A stretch of 55,419 bases of DNA, taken from positions 1-55,419 of IMG/VR virus record IMGVR_UViG_3300010397_000014. One strand, 5' to 3'. The notes under the pieces were generated by a model. It was given only the letters and a program-made list of their open reading frames with translations. It was not told the DNA's origin and did not search any database. This DNA is from a virus. Position 1 is the stretch's first letter, and every line of letters starts with the position of its first letter. Both the position numbers and the translations under genes were made by a program. Shown piece by piece: positions 22,514 through 31,397 of this stretch.

Positions 22514-23923
22514 TTATTTCAGGCTCCGAAAGTCAACGACACCGGGGGTTGCCGGGGGCGTAGCAGTCGCCCGGCTGTAGTTCGGCAGCGTCGAATCCGG
22601 CAGGCCCGCCGCCCTGCGCTGTTCCATCAGGTTCGTCGCCTGCGCCCCCATCACCATCCGGTAATGCTGAATCGCGCCCTTCAGTTGCGCCGGAGAACTG
22701 GCACTGCTGAAAATCTTGGCCGCTTCGTCGCGCTCGGCCATGCTGCCACCGCCGGCAACGATCGCCTTCACCACTTCCTGCCCGACGATGTTCTTGATCG
22801 CGTCGAAGTTCGTCACGTTCGGGGAGCCGGTTTGCGTGGCGAAGTAGTTCTGGACCTTGTTGACGACTTGCATGTTGCCGTTGTTCATCGCATCGGCCAA
22901 TTCCCCCAGCTGGTCCAAGTGGGCGTTGGCGGTGGATACCGAGCGCAGCGCGTTCCCGAGCGGGCCACTGGTGAATGCCGTCGCCGCGGCTTTCTTGGCC
23001 GTCACGGTGGTCGCGTCGTACTGCGGGTTGATTTCCATCACCCGGCCGAGCAGGCGCTGATTCTTGGGGTTGAGCAGGGCGATTCCGGTTGGCGCCGGAA
23101 GTTGTCCGCTGGCGATGGCCTGCGCGGTGCGCTCGCTGTTCTCGTCCATCGTGCCACCCTGCCCGATGCCGGCCACCTGCAAGTCCTTGGCGATGTTGGC
23201 CGCATTGTTCGCCCGCGAAGTGCTGGCCTGAAGCTGCGCGTCCGGGCTTTGCGTGTTCTTGACGCTGGACACAACCTGCGCCGCGCCACCCATCCCCGGA
23301 ATGGTGAGCACGTCGGTGCTACCTCCGGTGTTGCGGACCTGCACGTTGGGCTTGTTCAGCTCCGTGAACTTGGTCGCGCCGAGTGCGAATTGCTGCTTCC
23401 ACGCTGGAATCTGCGCAGCGTCCTGAGGAATCTCAGCGAGCCATTGAGCAAGCGGAACCCGGCTGATGGCCGAGTCTTTGAGCAATGGGTCGCTGTGCAT
23501 GGCCGTCACCAGCGCGGCGGCGCCTTGCGGGTCGGTGATGTTTTGCGACTGATCGCGGTATTGGGAAATCCGTTGATGCCCAGCTTCGCCGAGAGCCTTG
23601 GTCGCCTTCGCCGCCGCATCCTGCGTTTGCGCTTCCGTGAGTTTTTGCTTGAGCTGAGTCTCGATCATCCCCGGCGCGCTCAGCGGGGCAACCTTGAACG
23701 CCGCAGCCCGACCCTCTGGCGTGCTCAAGTCTCCGCCGCTGGACAAGTGCTGCATCAGCGCATTCATGTCCGCGTCGGTGCGCTGGGCCTTGCTCAGCGA
23801 ATACTGCGCCAGATCGTTCTGGTTCTGCGCCCCTTTGATCTGCATGACCTGGGCCATCATGTTCAGCGGCGATTCGATCTGCATGGGCTTGACGCCCAGG
23901 GCAATGCTGGAATCAATCGGCAT
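22514..23923 (-). CDS. Ejection-type virion protein, 469 aa
   Basis: Gln/Ala/Asn-rich helical protein. The N-terminus (PMQIESPLNMMAQVMQIKGAQNQNDLAQYSLSKAQRTD) is characteristic of one of the P22-like pilot proteins, and a helical body reaches about residue 440. One base separates its stop from the next gene start. Expected to be ejected with the genome. No enzymatic domain seen. Confidence 0.78.
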   Translation of the reverse strand: MPIDSSIALGVKPMQIESPLNMMAQVMQIKGAQNQNDLAQYSLSKAQRTDADMNALMQHLSSGGDLSTPEGRAAAFKVAPLSAPGMIETQLKQKLTEAQTQDAAAKATKALGEAGHQRISQYRDQSQNITDPQGAAALVTAMHSDPLLKDSAISRVPLAQWLAEIPQDAAQIPAWKQQFALGATKFTELNKPNVQVRNTGGSTDVLTIPGMGGAAQVVSSVKNTQSPDAQLQASTSRANNAANIAKDLQVAGIGQGGTMDENSERTAQAIASGQLPAPTGIALLNPKNQRLLGRVMEINPQYDATTVTAKKAAATAFTSGPLGNALRSVSTANAHLDQLGELADAMNNGNMQVVNKVQNYFATQTGSPNVTNFDAIKNIVGQEVVKAIVAGGGSMAERDEAAKIFSSASSPAQLKGAIQHYRMVMGAQATNLMEQRRAAGLPDSTLPNYSRATATPPATPGVVDFRSLK

Positions 23924-23932
23924 GGTCGCTCC

Positions 23933-25462
23933 TTAATAGCCGTAGCCGCCGCCGGGCCGTTGCAGCATGTTCATGAGGTTGTTGTTTTGGTACATGCCGT
24001 ACCCCTGCCCGATCGCGTTGGTGACCGCATTGGCGCCGCCGACGATGCCCGCGGCTTTCGCGTTCCCGGCCCCGGTAATGTTGCCGCCCGCCGTGGCGCC
24101 GTAGTTGCCGGCGTCGGCGTTGACCTGCCCCGTCGCGGTCTGCCCGGCGCCCATGACGGACTGCAAGGCATTGAGCTTGTTGCTGCGATTGGTCTGGTAG
24201 CGGTTATAGGCTCCGCCGTATTCCTGGCTGGCCTGCCCCTGTGTGTAGGCGGTCATGTCCTTGGCCGCACGTCCCGCCAGGAGGCCACCGCGCGCCGCAG
24301 CGGTGTTGTCCAGCGCCTTCTGGCCCTCGGACAGCCGGAACGCATAGCCCGGATCAGCCTGATAGTCGGCCATGCTGAAATCTTTCATCAGCGAGCCGTA
24401 TGCCGGGTCAGTGGGGTCGCCCTGCGCTTGGCCTCCCGCTACCGGCTTTCCGTCCAGGCTGGTTGCCGCCGGCCCAGGGGTCAGCCCAAGCAGCGTCATC
24501 ATGCGGTTTTGCGCGCCCAGCCCGGCTTGACGGTAGGGGTCATTGAGTTCGATCTGCTTGTTGAGAACGTCGCGCGCGAGCTGGTTCGCATCCGCTGCGG
24601 ATTTAACCTGCGCATCGGCGGCGTCCTTCGCCGCGCCGGCACCCATGACGCCACCGACAACCGCCGCCGCCGGGCCGGCGTACTTCGCAACGGTGTCCCA
24701 GATGCCGCCGCCACCTCCAGCACCGCCGCCCGCCCCCGCCGCAGCAGTGGCGCCAAGGCCAGCAGGGGCCGTCATTCCGGCCGAAGTACCTTCCAGGATG
24801 CCAGTTCCGGCTCCAGCGGCTCCGGTGCCTGCGCCCAAGCCTGCCGGCGCGGCCATACCAGCGGATGAGCCTTGAAGCGCGCCGCCCGCCGCCGTAGTGC
24901 CGCCAGCCGCCCCTGTACCGCCTGCGGCGCTCAGCGGAGCCAGATCAGTCCCCGCGGCACCGCCTACCGACATTGGCCCGCCCACAACAGCTCCAGCGCC
25001 GCCGCCCGCAGCTCCCGCCCCCATGACCGGGTTCGTGCCGAAACTCAGCGCCGCATTGATCCCAGGCGAAACACCAGCAGCAAACCCGGGCGCCATCATC
25101 GCCGCAGCCGTCAGGAACTGCTGCATGGTCGTGTCCGGCGGGATCACGCCATCCTTGATGTACTGACCGTAGAGGTCATACATTTCCTGCGTGTCGCCGA
25201 CGCTGTTGTGCCCGGCGATCTTGTCGCGCAGGTAGCCGGTGGGTGTCCACTGCGCACCGATCCCGCCGCCGCCTTCGGCGCCCATCCCGCCATTGAGTTG
25301 GTCATAGCTGGTGTGGAAGGTGTCGCCGTTGTCCGCAGTCTGGTTCAGATCCCGCGCGCCGAAGGCTTGGCCCGGTGCGACTGCTCCCGAGCCTGAAGTG
25401 GCCGTGCGGTACAGCTTGTTGCGCATCCATGCGAGCTGGTCAGGAGAGAGGTTTGCTGCCAT
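23933..25462 (-). CDS. Ejection-type virion protein, gly/ala-rich, 509 aa
   Basis: Residues about 135-270 are almost only Gly, Ala, Pro and Ser (GAGAAGGGAGAVVGG and similar), a flexible hydrophobic stretch. After it comes the conserved text DPYRQAGLGAQNRMMTLLG, DPGYAFRLSEGQKALDNTAAARGGLLAGRAAKDM and QEYGGAYNRYQTNRSNKLN, which recurs in podovirus DNA-transfer proteins. First of the three ejection genes to be transcribed. Confidence 0.8.
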   Translation of the reverse strand: MAANLSPDQLAWMRNKLYRTATSGSGAVAPGQAFGARDLNQTADNGDTFHTSYDQLNGGMGAEGGGGIGAQWTPTGYLRDKIAGHNSVGDTQEMYDLYGQYIKDGVIPPDTTMQQFLTAAAMMAPGFAAGVSPGINAALSFGTNPVMGAGAAGGGAGAVVGGPMSVGGAAGTDLAPLSAAGGTGAAGGTTAAGGALQGSSAGMAAPAGLGAGTGAAGAGTGILEGTSAGMTAPAGLGATAAAGAGGGAGGGGGIWDTVAKYAGPAAAVVGGVMGAGAAKDAADAQVKSAADANQLARDVLNKQIELNDPYRQAGLGAQNRMMTLLGLTPGPAATSLDGKPVAGGQAQGDPTDPAYGSLMKDFSMADYQADPGYAFRLSEGQKALDNTAAARGGLLAGRAAKDMTAYTQGQASQEYGGAYNRYQTNRSNKLNALQSVMGAGQTATGQVNADAGNYGATAGGNITGAGNAKAAGIVGGANAVTNAIGQGYGMYQNNNLMNMLQRPGGGYGY

Positions 25463-25478
25463 GTGCGTCCTTCAGTGT

Positions 25479-25643
25479 TCAGTTCGATCCGGCTTCACGC
25501 TGCGCCTTGCGCTTGCGCAGTTCGCTCAATAGGTGGCTCGGCGTTGCAAAGTGGTCGTTGGGCTGACTCGGAACTTTTGCGATCAGTTCGCGCAGTTCCT
25601 CCGCGTCTTTCTCGCTCAGGCCGCTGGTGTCGGGCTCGTTCAT
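25479..25643 (-). CDS. Small acidic protein, 54 aa
   Basis: Starts at an ATG that shares one base with the stop of the fibre gene (TGATG at 25641-25645), so it is translationally coupled. Sequence MNEPDTSGLSEKDAEELREL then IAKVPSQPNDHFATPSHLLSELRKRKAQREAGSN: an acidic helix, a pro-rich turn and a basic helix. Probably a small late accessory or assembly protein. Confidence 0.65.
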   Translation of the reverse strand: MNEPDTSGLSEKDAEELRELIAKVPSQPNDHFATPSHLLSELRKRKAQREAGSN

Positions 25644-27730
25644 CAGCTGATCTTTCGCGCGTTGTTGTCGGCCACAAGGCCGGAAATCATTGCGTAGGCC
25701 GAGATCAGGACCAGCTCAATTACTTGCCCGACATTGGCTCCGCCGGCCAGTGCCGCATTGACGGTGTTCGCAATGTTGTTGGCCGTGCAGTAGGTTTCCA
25801 GGTTCTGCGCCGCCGTGGTCAGCGCCGTCGCATTGGCCCCGCCGACGTTGTTCAGCCCGGTCAGGCGGGTCGAGGCCTGCCCTATCGTTTGCGAAGCCCC
25901 CGAGATCGTCAGGCCAGTTCCGTCCACGATATGCGTCGTCGCCCCAATGACAAGATGCAGCGGAGGCGTACCCCCTCCATTCACCCCAAGCGTCGTCAGT
26001 TCCGCATTCGCCCCATTCATCCCCAGGGATGCATAGCCGTAGGCGCCGGCTTGGGACTGGGCGTTCGTCGCGATGAAATTCGCCGCGGTCGCCGCCCCAT
26101 CGGGAACCGCAAGGACCGACGTGTTGCCGTTTGCAGATGAAGTCTTGAAGCGGGTCCAGTTCCCCGCCGAGGCGCCGCCGCTCGCGTTGTTCAGCAGGAC
26201 ATTCAGGGTATTGCCAGAGAACAGCAGATCCTTGAGCAGCGTCTGCTTTGTCGCATCGAATGCGGCAACCTGCGTGCCGCCGATCGACACATTGATGGGA
26301 GGATTCGCCCCGCCATTGATCCCGTAGGTGGTCAATTCGGCGTTCGCGCCATTCATGCCCCAAGAGGCGTATCCATACGCGCCTGACAGAGTGGGCGTGT
26401 TGGTCGCAAGGAAGTTCGAGGCCGTCGCCGTCCCGTTGGGCACGACAACTACGGTGCTGTTTCCATTTGTCGTGTCGGACTGGAAGCGTGTCCAGGTACC
26501 GGCCGAACCACCCCCGCCGGCATTGTTGATCAGGATACCCCTGGTGCCGCCGGCCGTGTCGAATGTGGCAATGGTCGTCGTGCCGATCTTGACATCCAGC
26601 GGTGGCGGTGCCGGCACAGTTCCCAGGTTCAGCGTCGTCAGTTCCGCCCTGGCACCGTTCATGCCCAGGCTGGCATAGCTGAAATTGACCGGGCTCGAGT
26701 TGTTCGCCGCGATCAGCGCCGAGGCCGTTGCCGAGCCCTCCGGGATCGCCCCGACGTAGGTGGCGGTATTCGCCGTCTGCGACTGGAACAGTGTCCAATT
26801 TGGCACCGTGGCGCCGTTGCAGACGATCTTGATGCGCCGGCCGTTGCCGATAAAGTTTACATTCCCCTCGAAGTCCGACCCGTAGCGGCTGACCCTTGCC
26901 GTGGCGTCGGTGACAACATCAGGCGCGTCCGACCAAGTGACGGTCATGTCGCCCCAATCGATGCTCCACGGCACCAGGTTGTCCTCGAACACCGAAGCGA
27001 AAACCAGCCCCTGCTGGGTCATGTCCAGATAGGTGTTCGGGTCCAGCACATCCCCGGTATCGACCAGGATGTCATAGACCTTATCGCCTGCGGCCGAGAC
27101 CGCCGCGTTGTGCACCGACAGCACAAAGCGCACCGTTCTGCGGTCGCTGGCCACCAGCTTGGATTGGATCAGCAGGTCGTACTCGATGCCATCCAGGATC
27201 GTCCTGCTCTGCGGGCTCCAGGCGTTGGGCACCAGCATGCGCAAGGCACCCCCCGGATCCAGGCCCGTTGCCCGGGATTCAATCTGCATCGCCGGCCAGT
27301 GCGGGCAGCCCTCGGCAGCTCCCGACAGGTTCCCGCAGGCGATGCCATGAAAGCGCGGCTGTACCGCAATGACAGCGGTGTCAACCCGCAGGCCGACCAC
27401 GAAATGCGCGCTTGGGTTGGCCGCGAAATAGCTGTTGCAGGTGAACTTCCCTTTGAAGGTCATCATCCCGGAACGGGTGTTCCATGTGTTCGGGTTGGTC
27501 GCCGCGTACTCCCACCTGCGCGATACCGGCCCGCCCGAGGCCACCGGGAGCATGCTGAAGGATGGGACCAGCAGGCCGCTCACGGCCGGGTCAACGCCCG
27601 CACTGGCGGGCTCGGTGCCGGTCACCACCCGGCCGAGCGTGCCGAGGGCGCGCAGGAACTCCGGCGTGCCGGTACCGTCCTTGTTCACGATCGGCACCCG
27701 CGAGGGGAACAGCTGGAGATCAGTCGCCAT
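25643..27730 (-). CDS. Tail fibre or side-tail protein with three internal repeats
   Basis: 695 residues. The N-terminus (MATDLQLFPSRVPIVNKDGTGTPEFLRALGTLGR) is a podovirus virion-attachment type module, followed by a lectin-like domain (about 55-290). Residues about 311-605 hold three imperfect repeats of about 90-110 residues, each starting NWT/TWT-xF and passing through G-x-A-T-A-x-x and the signature (Y)ASxGMNGAxAELTT. The C-terminus (605-695) is helical and may trimerise. Repetition and position between gp10-like and ejection proteins fit an adsorption fibre. Confidence 0.75.
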   Translation of the reverse strand: MATDLQLFPSRVPIVNKDGTGTPEFLRALGTLGRVVTGTEPASAGVDPAVSGLLVPSFSMLPVASGGPVSRRWEYAATNPNTWNTRSGMMTFKGKFTCNSYFAANPSAHFVVGLRVDTAVIAVQPRFHGIACGNLSGAAEGCPHWPAMQIESRATGLDPGGALRMLVPNAWSPQSRTILDGIEYDLLIQSKLVASDRRTVRFVLSVHNAAVSAAGDKVYDILVDTGDVLDPNTYLDMTQQGLVFASVFEDNLVPWSIDWGDMTVTWSDAPDVVTDATARVSRYGSDFEGNVNFIGNGRRIKIVCNGATVPNWTLFQSQTANTATYVGAIPEGSATASALIAANNSSPVNFSYASLGMNGARAELTTLNLGTVPAPPPLDVKIGTTTIATFDTAGGTRGILINNAGGGGSAGTWTRFQSDTTNGNSTVVVVPNGTATASNFLATNTPTLSGAYGYASWGMNGANAELTTYGINGGANPPINVSIGGTQVAAFDATKQTLLKDLLFSGNTLNVLLNNASGGASAGNWTRFKTSSANGNTSVLAVPDGAATAANFIATNAQSQAGAYGYASLGMNGANAELTTLGVNGGGTPPLHLVIGATTHIVDGTGLTISGASQTIGQASTRLTGLNNVGGANATALTTAAQNLETYCTANNIANTVNAALAGGANVGQVIELVLISAYAMISGLVADNNARKIS

Positions 27731-29133
27731 CAGGACAGCCCTGCTTCCACGTCAGCCACGGCACCGAACACGGCGAACTTGGCATCGGAAATCGTTGAAA
27801 TCTCCCAAGTCCGGTTGCGCCCGCTGCCGAGGTTCTTGAAGATCACGCGCGCATCTTGGGTCGAGCCCATGGAGGCGGTCTTGGCGCTGGACCAGCTGTG
27901 CCCGCCGTCGTTGGAGTAGCGCAGCGAAAGTGTTCCGCCGTTGCCGGTTTCCATATCCACCTGAAGCGACGGAAAAAACAGGCGCTTCTGCTCCTTTTCC
28001 ATGGTCTGCGTCGTGCGCAACCGCTTGATCGGGTTGCCTTGGTCCAGGTTGGAGCCCAGTTCCAGCTTGTAGAAGTTCCCGACCTGATAATCGCCGACGA
28101 GGTGGTCGAAGTTCCAGAACACATGACAGGCCGCGCGCCACATGTGATCGGTGCCAAATGTCGGCTCCCGCCAGGACCGCTCATGCCACTGGTCCGTGGT
28201 GGAATCGTAGACCCATGTCCTGTCGGCGGTCGGGAAGTTCAGCACGTAGAAGGCGTGCCCCTCCTGCTGATAAGTGAAGGCCCGCGCATCGGACACCGTG
28301 GTGTAACTTTGCAGCGCCTTTTCGACGCCATGAGTTGACACCCGAACCGGCGTGTAGCCCTGGGCCTTCCACACCACACCGCCGCCGCGGTCATCGGTGC
28401 CGAGCCAGAACATCGTGTTTTCCAGCTTGGCAACGGAATCAGCCGCAGCGCAGCCGTGCTCGATGAAGGTGTTTCCCGAGCGCTCGAACGGGAAACTCGC
28501 ATTCCCGGTGTTGACCCACAGTTCAACCGAGCTGTCCCCGAACAGCCAGAGTTCGCGGTGATCGGACAGGACATTGATAGTCTTGTCGGGGGATCCTTCC
28601 GCCGAGGCGAAGTCCAGGCCGTTCCAGGCCATGCCGTTGTACGGTGACTCGTTTTTGTAGAACTTCTGGGTGCCGTCACCGGTGACCAGAAACCAGCCAT
28701 CCTGAAAGGCCGCGCGGGTCACGCCGGTCGGGAAGTCCACATCGGCGATCACCGTCATGATGTTGGTCGCCGTGGTGACAATCCAGCCGGCGGTACCGTC
28801 CACGATCAGCACTTCCGGGCCGCTGGAGGCAATGCCGATGGGGCCGGTTGCCGTGCCGACATCGCCGCGCTTGGTGGCGACATAGCCGACGGTGAAAACG
28901 ACGCTGTAGACCTCGGAGCCGGAAACGACGTAGGTGGTCTGGCCCTCGCGCAGCATGGCGCGTATCGGCCCGCTGCCGATGGCCCCGAGGAAGGTCATCC
29001 CGGGCGTGCCGTACATGGCGATCACTGCGCGCGGCGAGTTGTTGTCCATCTCGGGGTAGCAGTTCAGCGAGCGCTGGGTGTCAGCGTTCAGCGAGCGCGC
29101 TGTGTACGACGGTCCGCAGAAAGGCACGCGCAT
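27730..29133 (-). CDS. gp10-like packaged DNA stabilisation (tail accessory) protein
   Basis: 467 residues matching the P22 gp10 family: start MRVPFCGPSYTARSLNADTQRSLNCYPEM, then repeated beta-propeller-like segments (GWFLVTGDGTQKFYKNESPYNGMAWNGLDFASAEGSPDKTINVLSDHRELWLFGDSSVELW; NTFIEHGCAAADSVAKLENTMFWLGTDDRGGGVVWK). Gp10 plugs the portal-tail channel together with gp4 after packaging; the gp4-like gene is the immediate upstream neighbour, as in P22. Confidence 0.9.
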   Translation of the reverse strand: MRVPFCGPSYTARSLNADTQRSLNCYPEMDNNSPRAVIAMYGTPGMTFLGAIGSGPIRAMLREGQTTYVVSGSEVYSVVFTVGYVATKRGDVGTATGPIGIASSGPEVLIVDGTAGWIVTTATNIMTVIADVDFPTGVTRAAFQDGWFLVTGDGTQKFYKNESPYNGMAWNGLDFASAEGSPDKTINVLSDHRELWLFGDSSVELWVNTGNASFPFERSGNTFIEHGCAAADSVAKLENTMFWLGTDDRGGGVVWKAQGYTPVRVSTHGVEKALQSYTTVSDARAFTYQQEGHAFYVLNFPTADRTWVYDSTTDQWHERSWREPTFGTDHMWRAACHVFWNFDHLVGDYQVGNFYKLELGSNLDQGNPIKRLRTTQTMEKEQKRLFFPSLQVDMETGNGGTLSLRYSNDGGHSWSSAKTASMGSTQDARVIFKNLGSGRNRTWEISTISDAKFAVFGAVADVEAGLS

Positions 29134-29134
29134 G

Positions 29135-29851
29135 TCAGAGGCCCGCGATGAAAGCCGCTTTCGGGCTCATGCTGCCGCCGGCACTGAGCGACTGGTCCAG
29201 CGGCTGGACGTTGACGCGCTTGATGGCCCGGCGCGCCGCGGCGGCGATGCGGATGACGCTGGCGGGAAGATCGCGCTTGCCAGCGGCCAATTCCTCGGCC
29301 AGGCTGTATTGCAGCGCCTTGCGGTAGCCCGGCGCCAGGTTGTACGAGGTCGTTCCGAAGTCCGCGAACTGCGTCAGCTGGGTCTGCACCTGAAGATGCA
29401 ATTCAACCGGTGTGCTCGGGTACGGCCACAGGTACAGTGAGCCCACCGGCACCGCCTGCTGGTAGTAGCCGGAATAGGACAGCACTCCAGGAACGCCCTT
29501 CACGGCGAGCGCGTTGTAGGCGTCCTGGGAAATCCAATGGATGGGGTAGTCCACTCCGTTGGAGCGGATGAACGAGCCGTCCTCCAGCTGGATCGGGCGC
29601 ACGATGCTGATGGTGGCACCGGGGCCAATGGTGATCGGCAGGCCGGAGACCGTCTGCACCACTTCGCCGACATTGACGATATACAGCCGCTGGGTGTTCC
29701 AGTGGTCCAGCATGTCGTTCAGAACGGCCAGGAAAGCTGTCTGCTCCCCTGCGCTCAGCGTTTCGGTCGCATCCTTGTACCCGAACAGGTCGCAGGCACG
29801 ATTGATGATGTCGCTGGCCTTGGTGGTCGGCGCAGTGAGGATGACGGGCAT
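29135..29851 (-). CDS. gp4-like head-tail adaptor (tail accessory factor)
   Basis: 238 residues from the ATG at 29851. The frame is open to a TTG further up, but that would overlap the gene before and has no good ribosome site. The text MPVILTAPTTKASDIINRACDLFGYKDATETLSAGEQTAFLAVLNDMLDHWNTQRLYI and the later LWPYPSTPVELHLQVQTQLTQFADFGTTSYNLAPGYRKALQYSLAEELA fit the P22 gp4-type adaptor that binds under the portal. Stands directly before the gp10-like gene. Confidence 0.85.
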   Translation of the reverse strand: MPVILTAPTTKASDIINRACDLFGYKDATETLSAGEQTAFLAVLNDMLDHWNTQRLYIVNVGEVVQTVSGLPITIGPGATISIVRPIQLEDGSFIRSNGVDYPIHWISQDAYNALAVKGVPGVLSYSGYYQQAVPVGSLYLWPYPSTPVELHLQVQTQLTQFADFGTTSYNLAPGYRKALQYSLAEELAAGKRDLPASVIRIAAAARRAIKRVNVQPLDQSLSAGGSMSPKAAFIAGL

Positions 29852-29861
29852 GGATTCAGCC

Positions 29862-30347
29862 TCAGGTCGTGGCGATTCCGTTGGCAACCAGGGCGGCGCG
29901 CATGGCGATCACCTGGTTGAGCAGCGCCGTCATGTCGGCATCGCTGGACAAACCGTGCGTGCCGGCGGCGAAGGTATTCAGCGCGGCGCCCACTGTCGCC
30001 TTGGTCTGCGCGGCCGCGCCGTTTGCGCCGAACGCCCCGGAGGCCGCCAGCGTGGTGAAGGCGCCGCTTGCCGGCGTCACGGCGCCGATGGTCGCGCCGT
30101 TGATCGTCCCCCCGGTAATTGCCGCCGTCAGTTCGGCGAACGGGATCACGGCCCCGGTGACCTGATCCAGCACGCCAAGCACGCCGTTTGCATCGCGCAC
30201 AAGCATCAGCGGGATCATGCCCACGGTGTCCGTCACAGCCGCCACCGCGCGGCCCTGTGCGATCAGGGCGGCCTCGGTATCGTCTGGCAAAGTGACGGTC
30301 GCGCCTGAGGCAAAACCGGCGTACGGGCGGCTGAGGGTGACGGACAT
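29862..30347 (-). CDS. Head or tail decoration-type protein, 161 aa
   Basis: Residues 1-38 (MSVTLSRPYAGFASGATVTLPDDTEAALIAQGRAV) repeat the N-terminus of the gene at 30694-31386 almost exactly. The rest has fibre-like text (GGTINGATIGAVTPASGAFTTLAASGAFG) and a helical end (ADMTALLNQVIAMRAALVANGI). Probably a virion decoration protein attached by the shared N-terminal module. Confidence 0.65.
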   Translation of the reverse strand: MSVTLSRPYAGFASGATVTLPDDTEAALIAQGRAVAAVTDTVGMIPLMLVRDANGVLGVLDQVTGAVIPFAELTAAITGGTINGATIGAVTPASGAFTTLAASGAFGANGAAAQTKATVGAALNTFAAGTHGLSSDADMTALLNQVIAMRAALVANGIATT

Positions 30348-30362
30348 GGCGCTCTCCTTGGG

Positions 30363-30632
30363 TTACTTAGGCAGCAGGGCCTTGAGCTTTTCCAGCCCGA
30401 GGCGCTTGTCGTAGGCGATGCCGGCAGCGTCCAGAGCAGTGCGCAGCGTCTCGACGGTGTGCTGTTCTTCCGGCGATTGGTCGGGCAGCGGTGCCAGGCC
30501 GGTAGCCATCGAGCCATCGGCATAGGTTTTCGTTTCGGAGGCACGGGCGGCGTGCTCTTCCGCGTCCTTGACGATGAAGCCTTTCGCCACATCGCCATCC
30601 GGGTAAATCCACTTCGGATATTCCTGCTTCAT
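30363..30632 (-). CDS. HeH/LEM-domain small protein, 89 aa
   Basis: The C-terminal 35 residues (HTVETLRTALDAAGIAYDKRLGLEKLKALLPK) fit the HeH helix-extended-helix motif often found in phage head-completion or decoration proteins. The N-terminus is short and charged (MKQEYPKWIYPDGDVAKGFIVKDAEEHAARA). Lies between two genes that share a decoration module and downstream of the coat gene. Confidence 0.72.
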   Translation of the reverse strand: MKQEYPKWIYPDGDVAKGFIVKDAEEHAARASETKTYADGSMATGLAPLPDQSPEEQHTVETLRTALDAAGIAYDKRLGLEKLKALLPK

Positions 30633-30645
30633 TCTTCAATCTCCC

Positions 30646-30679
30646 AAAAGAAAAGGAGCCCCCGTGAAGAGGCCCCTTT
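30646..30679 (-). terminator. Intrinsic terminator after the coat/decoration genes
   Basis: On the minus strand AAAGGGGCC and GGCTCCTTTT pair around a ten-base loop (one GU pair), followed by a T-rich tract CTTTT. It lies between the stop at 30694 and the next start at 30632, and would boost coat-gene transcript relative to downstream tail genes. Confidence 0.6.
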
Positions 30680-30693
30680 CCATGCTCACATCG

Positions 30694-31386
30694 TCAGATG
30701 TACAGGTAGCCGATGGGCCCGGCCACATCCACAAACGCCGTTGGCACCGTCACCGTTGCCGGGATAGTCCCGAAAGCTCCCGTGCTCGAGCGGGTCAACA
30801 CGTTGGGCGAGTCCGCGGCCTTCATCTTGCGGGTCTTGTCCGTGGTGCCGTTCATCTGGTTGCCGATGAAGTACCGCCCCGGCGCCAGCGTCACAGGCGA
30901 CGTGAAGGCGAGTTGCTGGAACGAGTCGGCCCCGGACGTGGTAACACCAGCCACTGCCGAATTGGCCACAAGGGCACCATTCGTGTCGTACAGCGCGACC
31001 AGATGCTTGTTGGTCCCCACCGTTGACCCGTTCAGCACCCCGATGCCCGTGAAGGTGCCCCGGGCCGGAACACGAACCTCGCTCAGGTACAACGTGCCGG
31101 CCACGCAGACACCATCGGTGCCCGCCGAAGCGAACGCCGTCAGTGGAATGGTCGGGATGATGCTGGGCCCGTTCGGGGTCGTGGTCGTGGTCTGCCCTGC
31201 GTTCGGCATCAGCGCTTCGTTGCCGAATTGAGTCATCAGGCTCAGTGAGTTGGCGGGTGCCGTGGAGCTGGTCGGGCCGGCCGAAGCCAGCCCTTGCGCG
31301 ATCAGCGCCGTTTCCGTGGAATCCGGCAGCGTGACGACGGCACCGGATGCGAATGCGCCATAGGCGCGTTTGAGGGTAACGGTCAT
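30694..31386 (-). CDS. Capsid decoration-type protein, 230 aa
   Basis: ATG at 31386 follows GGGGAAC; the longer frame is not used. Residues 1-38 (MTVTLKRAYGAFASGAVVTLPDSTETALIAQGLAS) are the shared module. Residues 70-230 are a beta-sandwich-like domain (TAFASAGTDGVCVAGTLYLSEVRVPARGTFTGIGVLNGSTVGTNKHLVALYDTNGALVANSAV) resembling head-decoration or carbohydrate-binding folds. Directly downstream of the major capsid gene, so a capsid-bound decoration is likely. Confidence 0.7.
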   Translation of the reverse strand: MTVTLKRAYGAFASGAVVTLPDSTETALIAQGLASAGPTSSTAPANSLSLMTQFGNEALMPNAGQTTTTTPNGPSIIPTIPLTAFASAGTDGVCVAGTLYLSEVRVPARGTFTGIGVLNGSTVGTNKHLVALYDTNGALVANSAVAGVTTSGADSFQQLAFTSPVTLAPGRYFIGNQMNGTTDKTRKMKAADSPNVLTRSSTGAFGTIPATVTVPTAFVDVAGPIGYLYI

Positions 31387-31397
31387 GGTCGTTCCCC

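Noticed and set aside
22184-24868. 894-codon plus-strand open frame
   Set aside because: It is antisense to two ejection-protein genes with recognisable sequence. Its own translation is arg/gly-rich with no domain, typical of antisense frames in GC-rich DNA.
24601-25060. Second tandem repeat in the gly/ala-rich ejection protein
   Set aside because: The DNA is low-complexity GCC/GGC coding for Gly and Ala, with partial repeats only (for example GSSAGMAAPAGLGAG against GTSAGMTAPAGLGAT). I see no regular unit worth calling an array.
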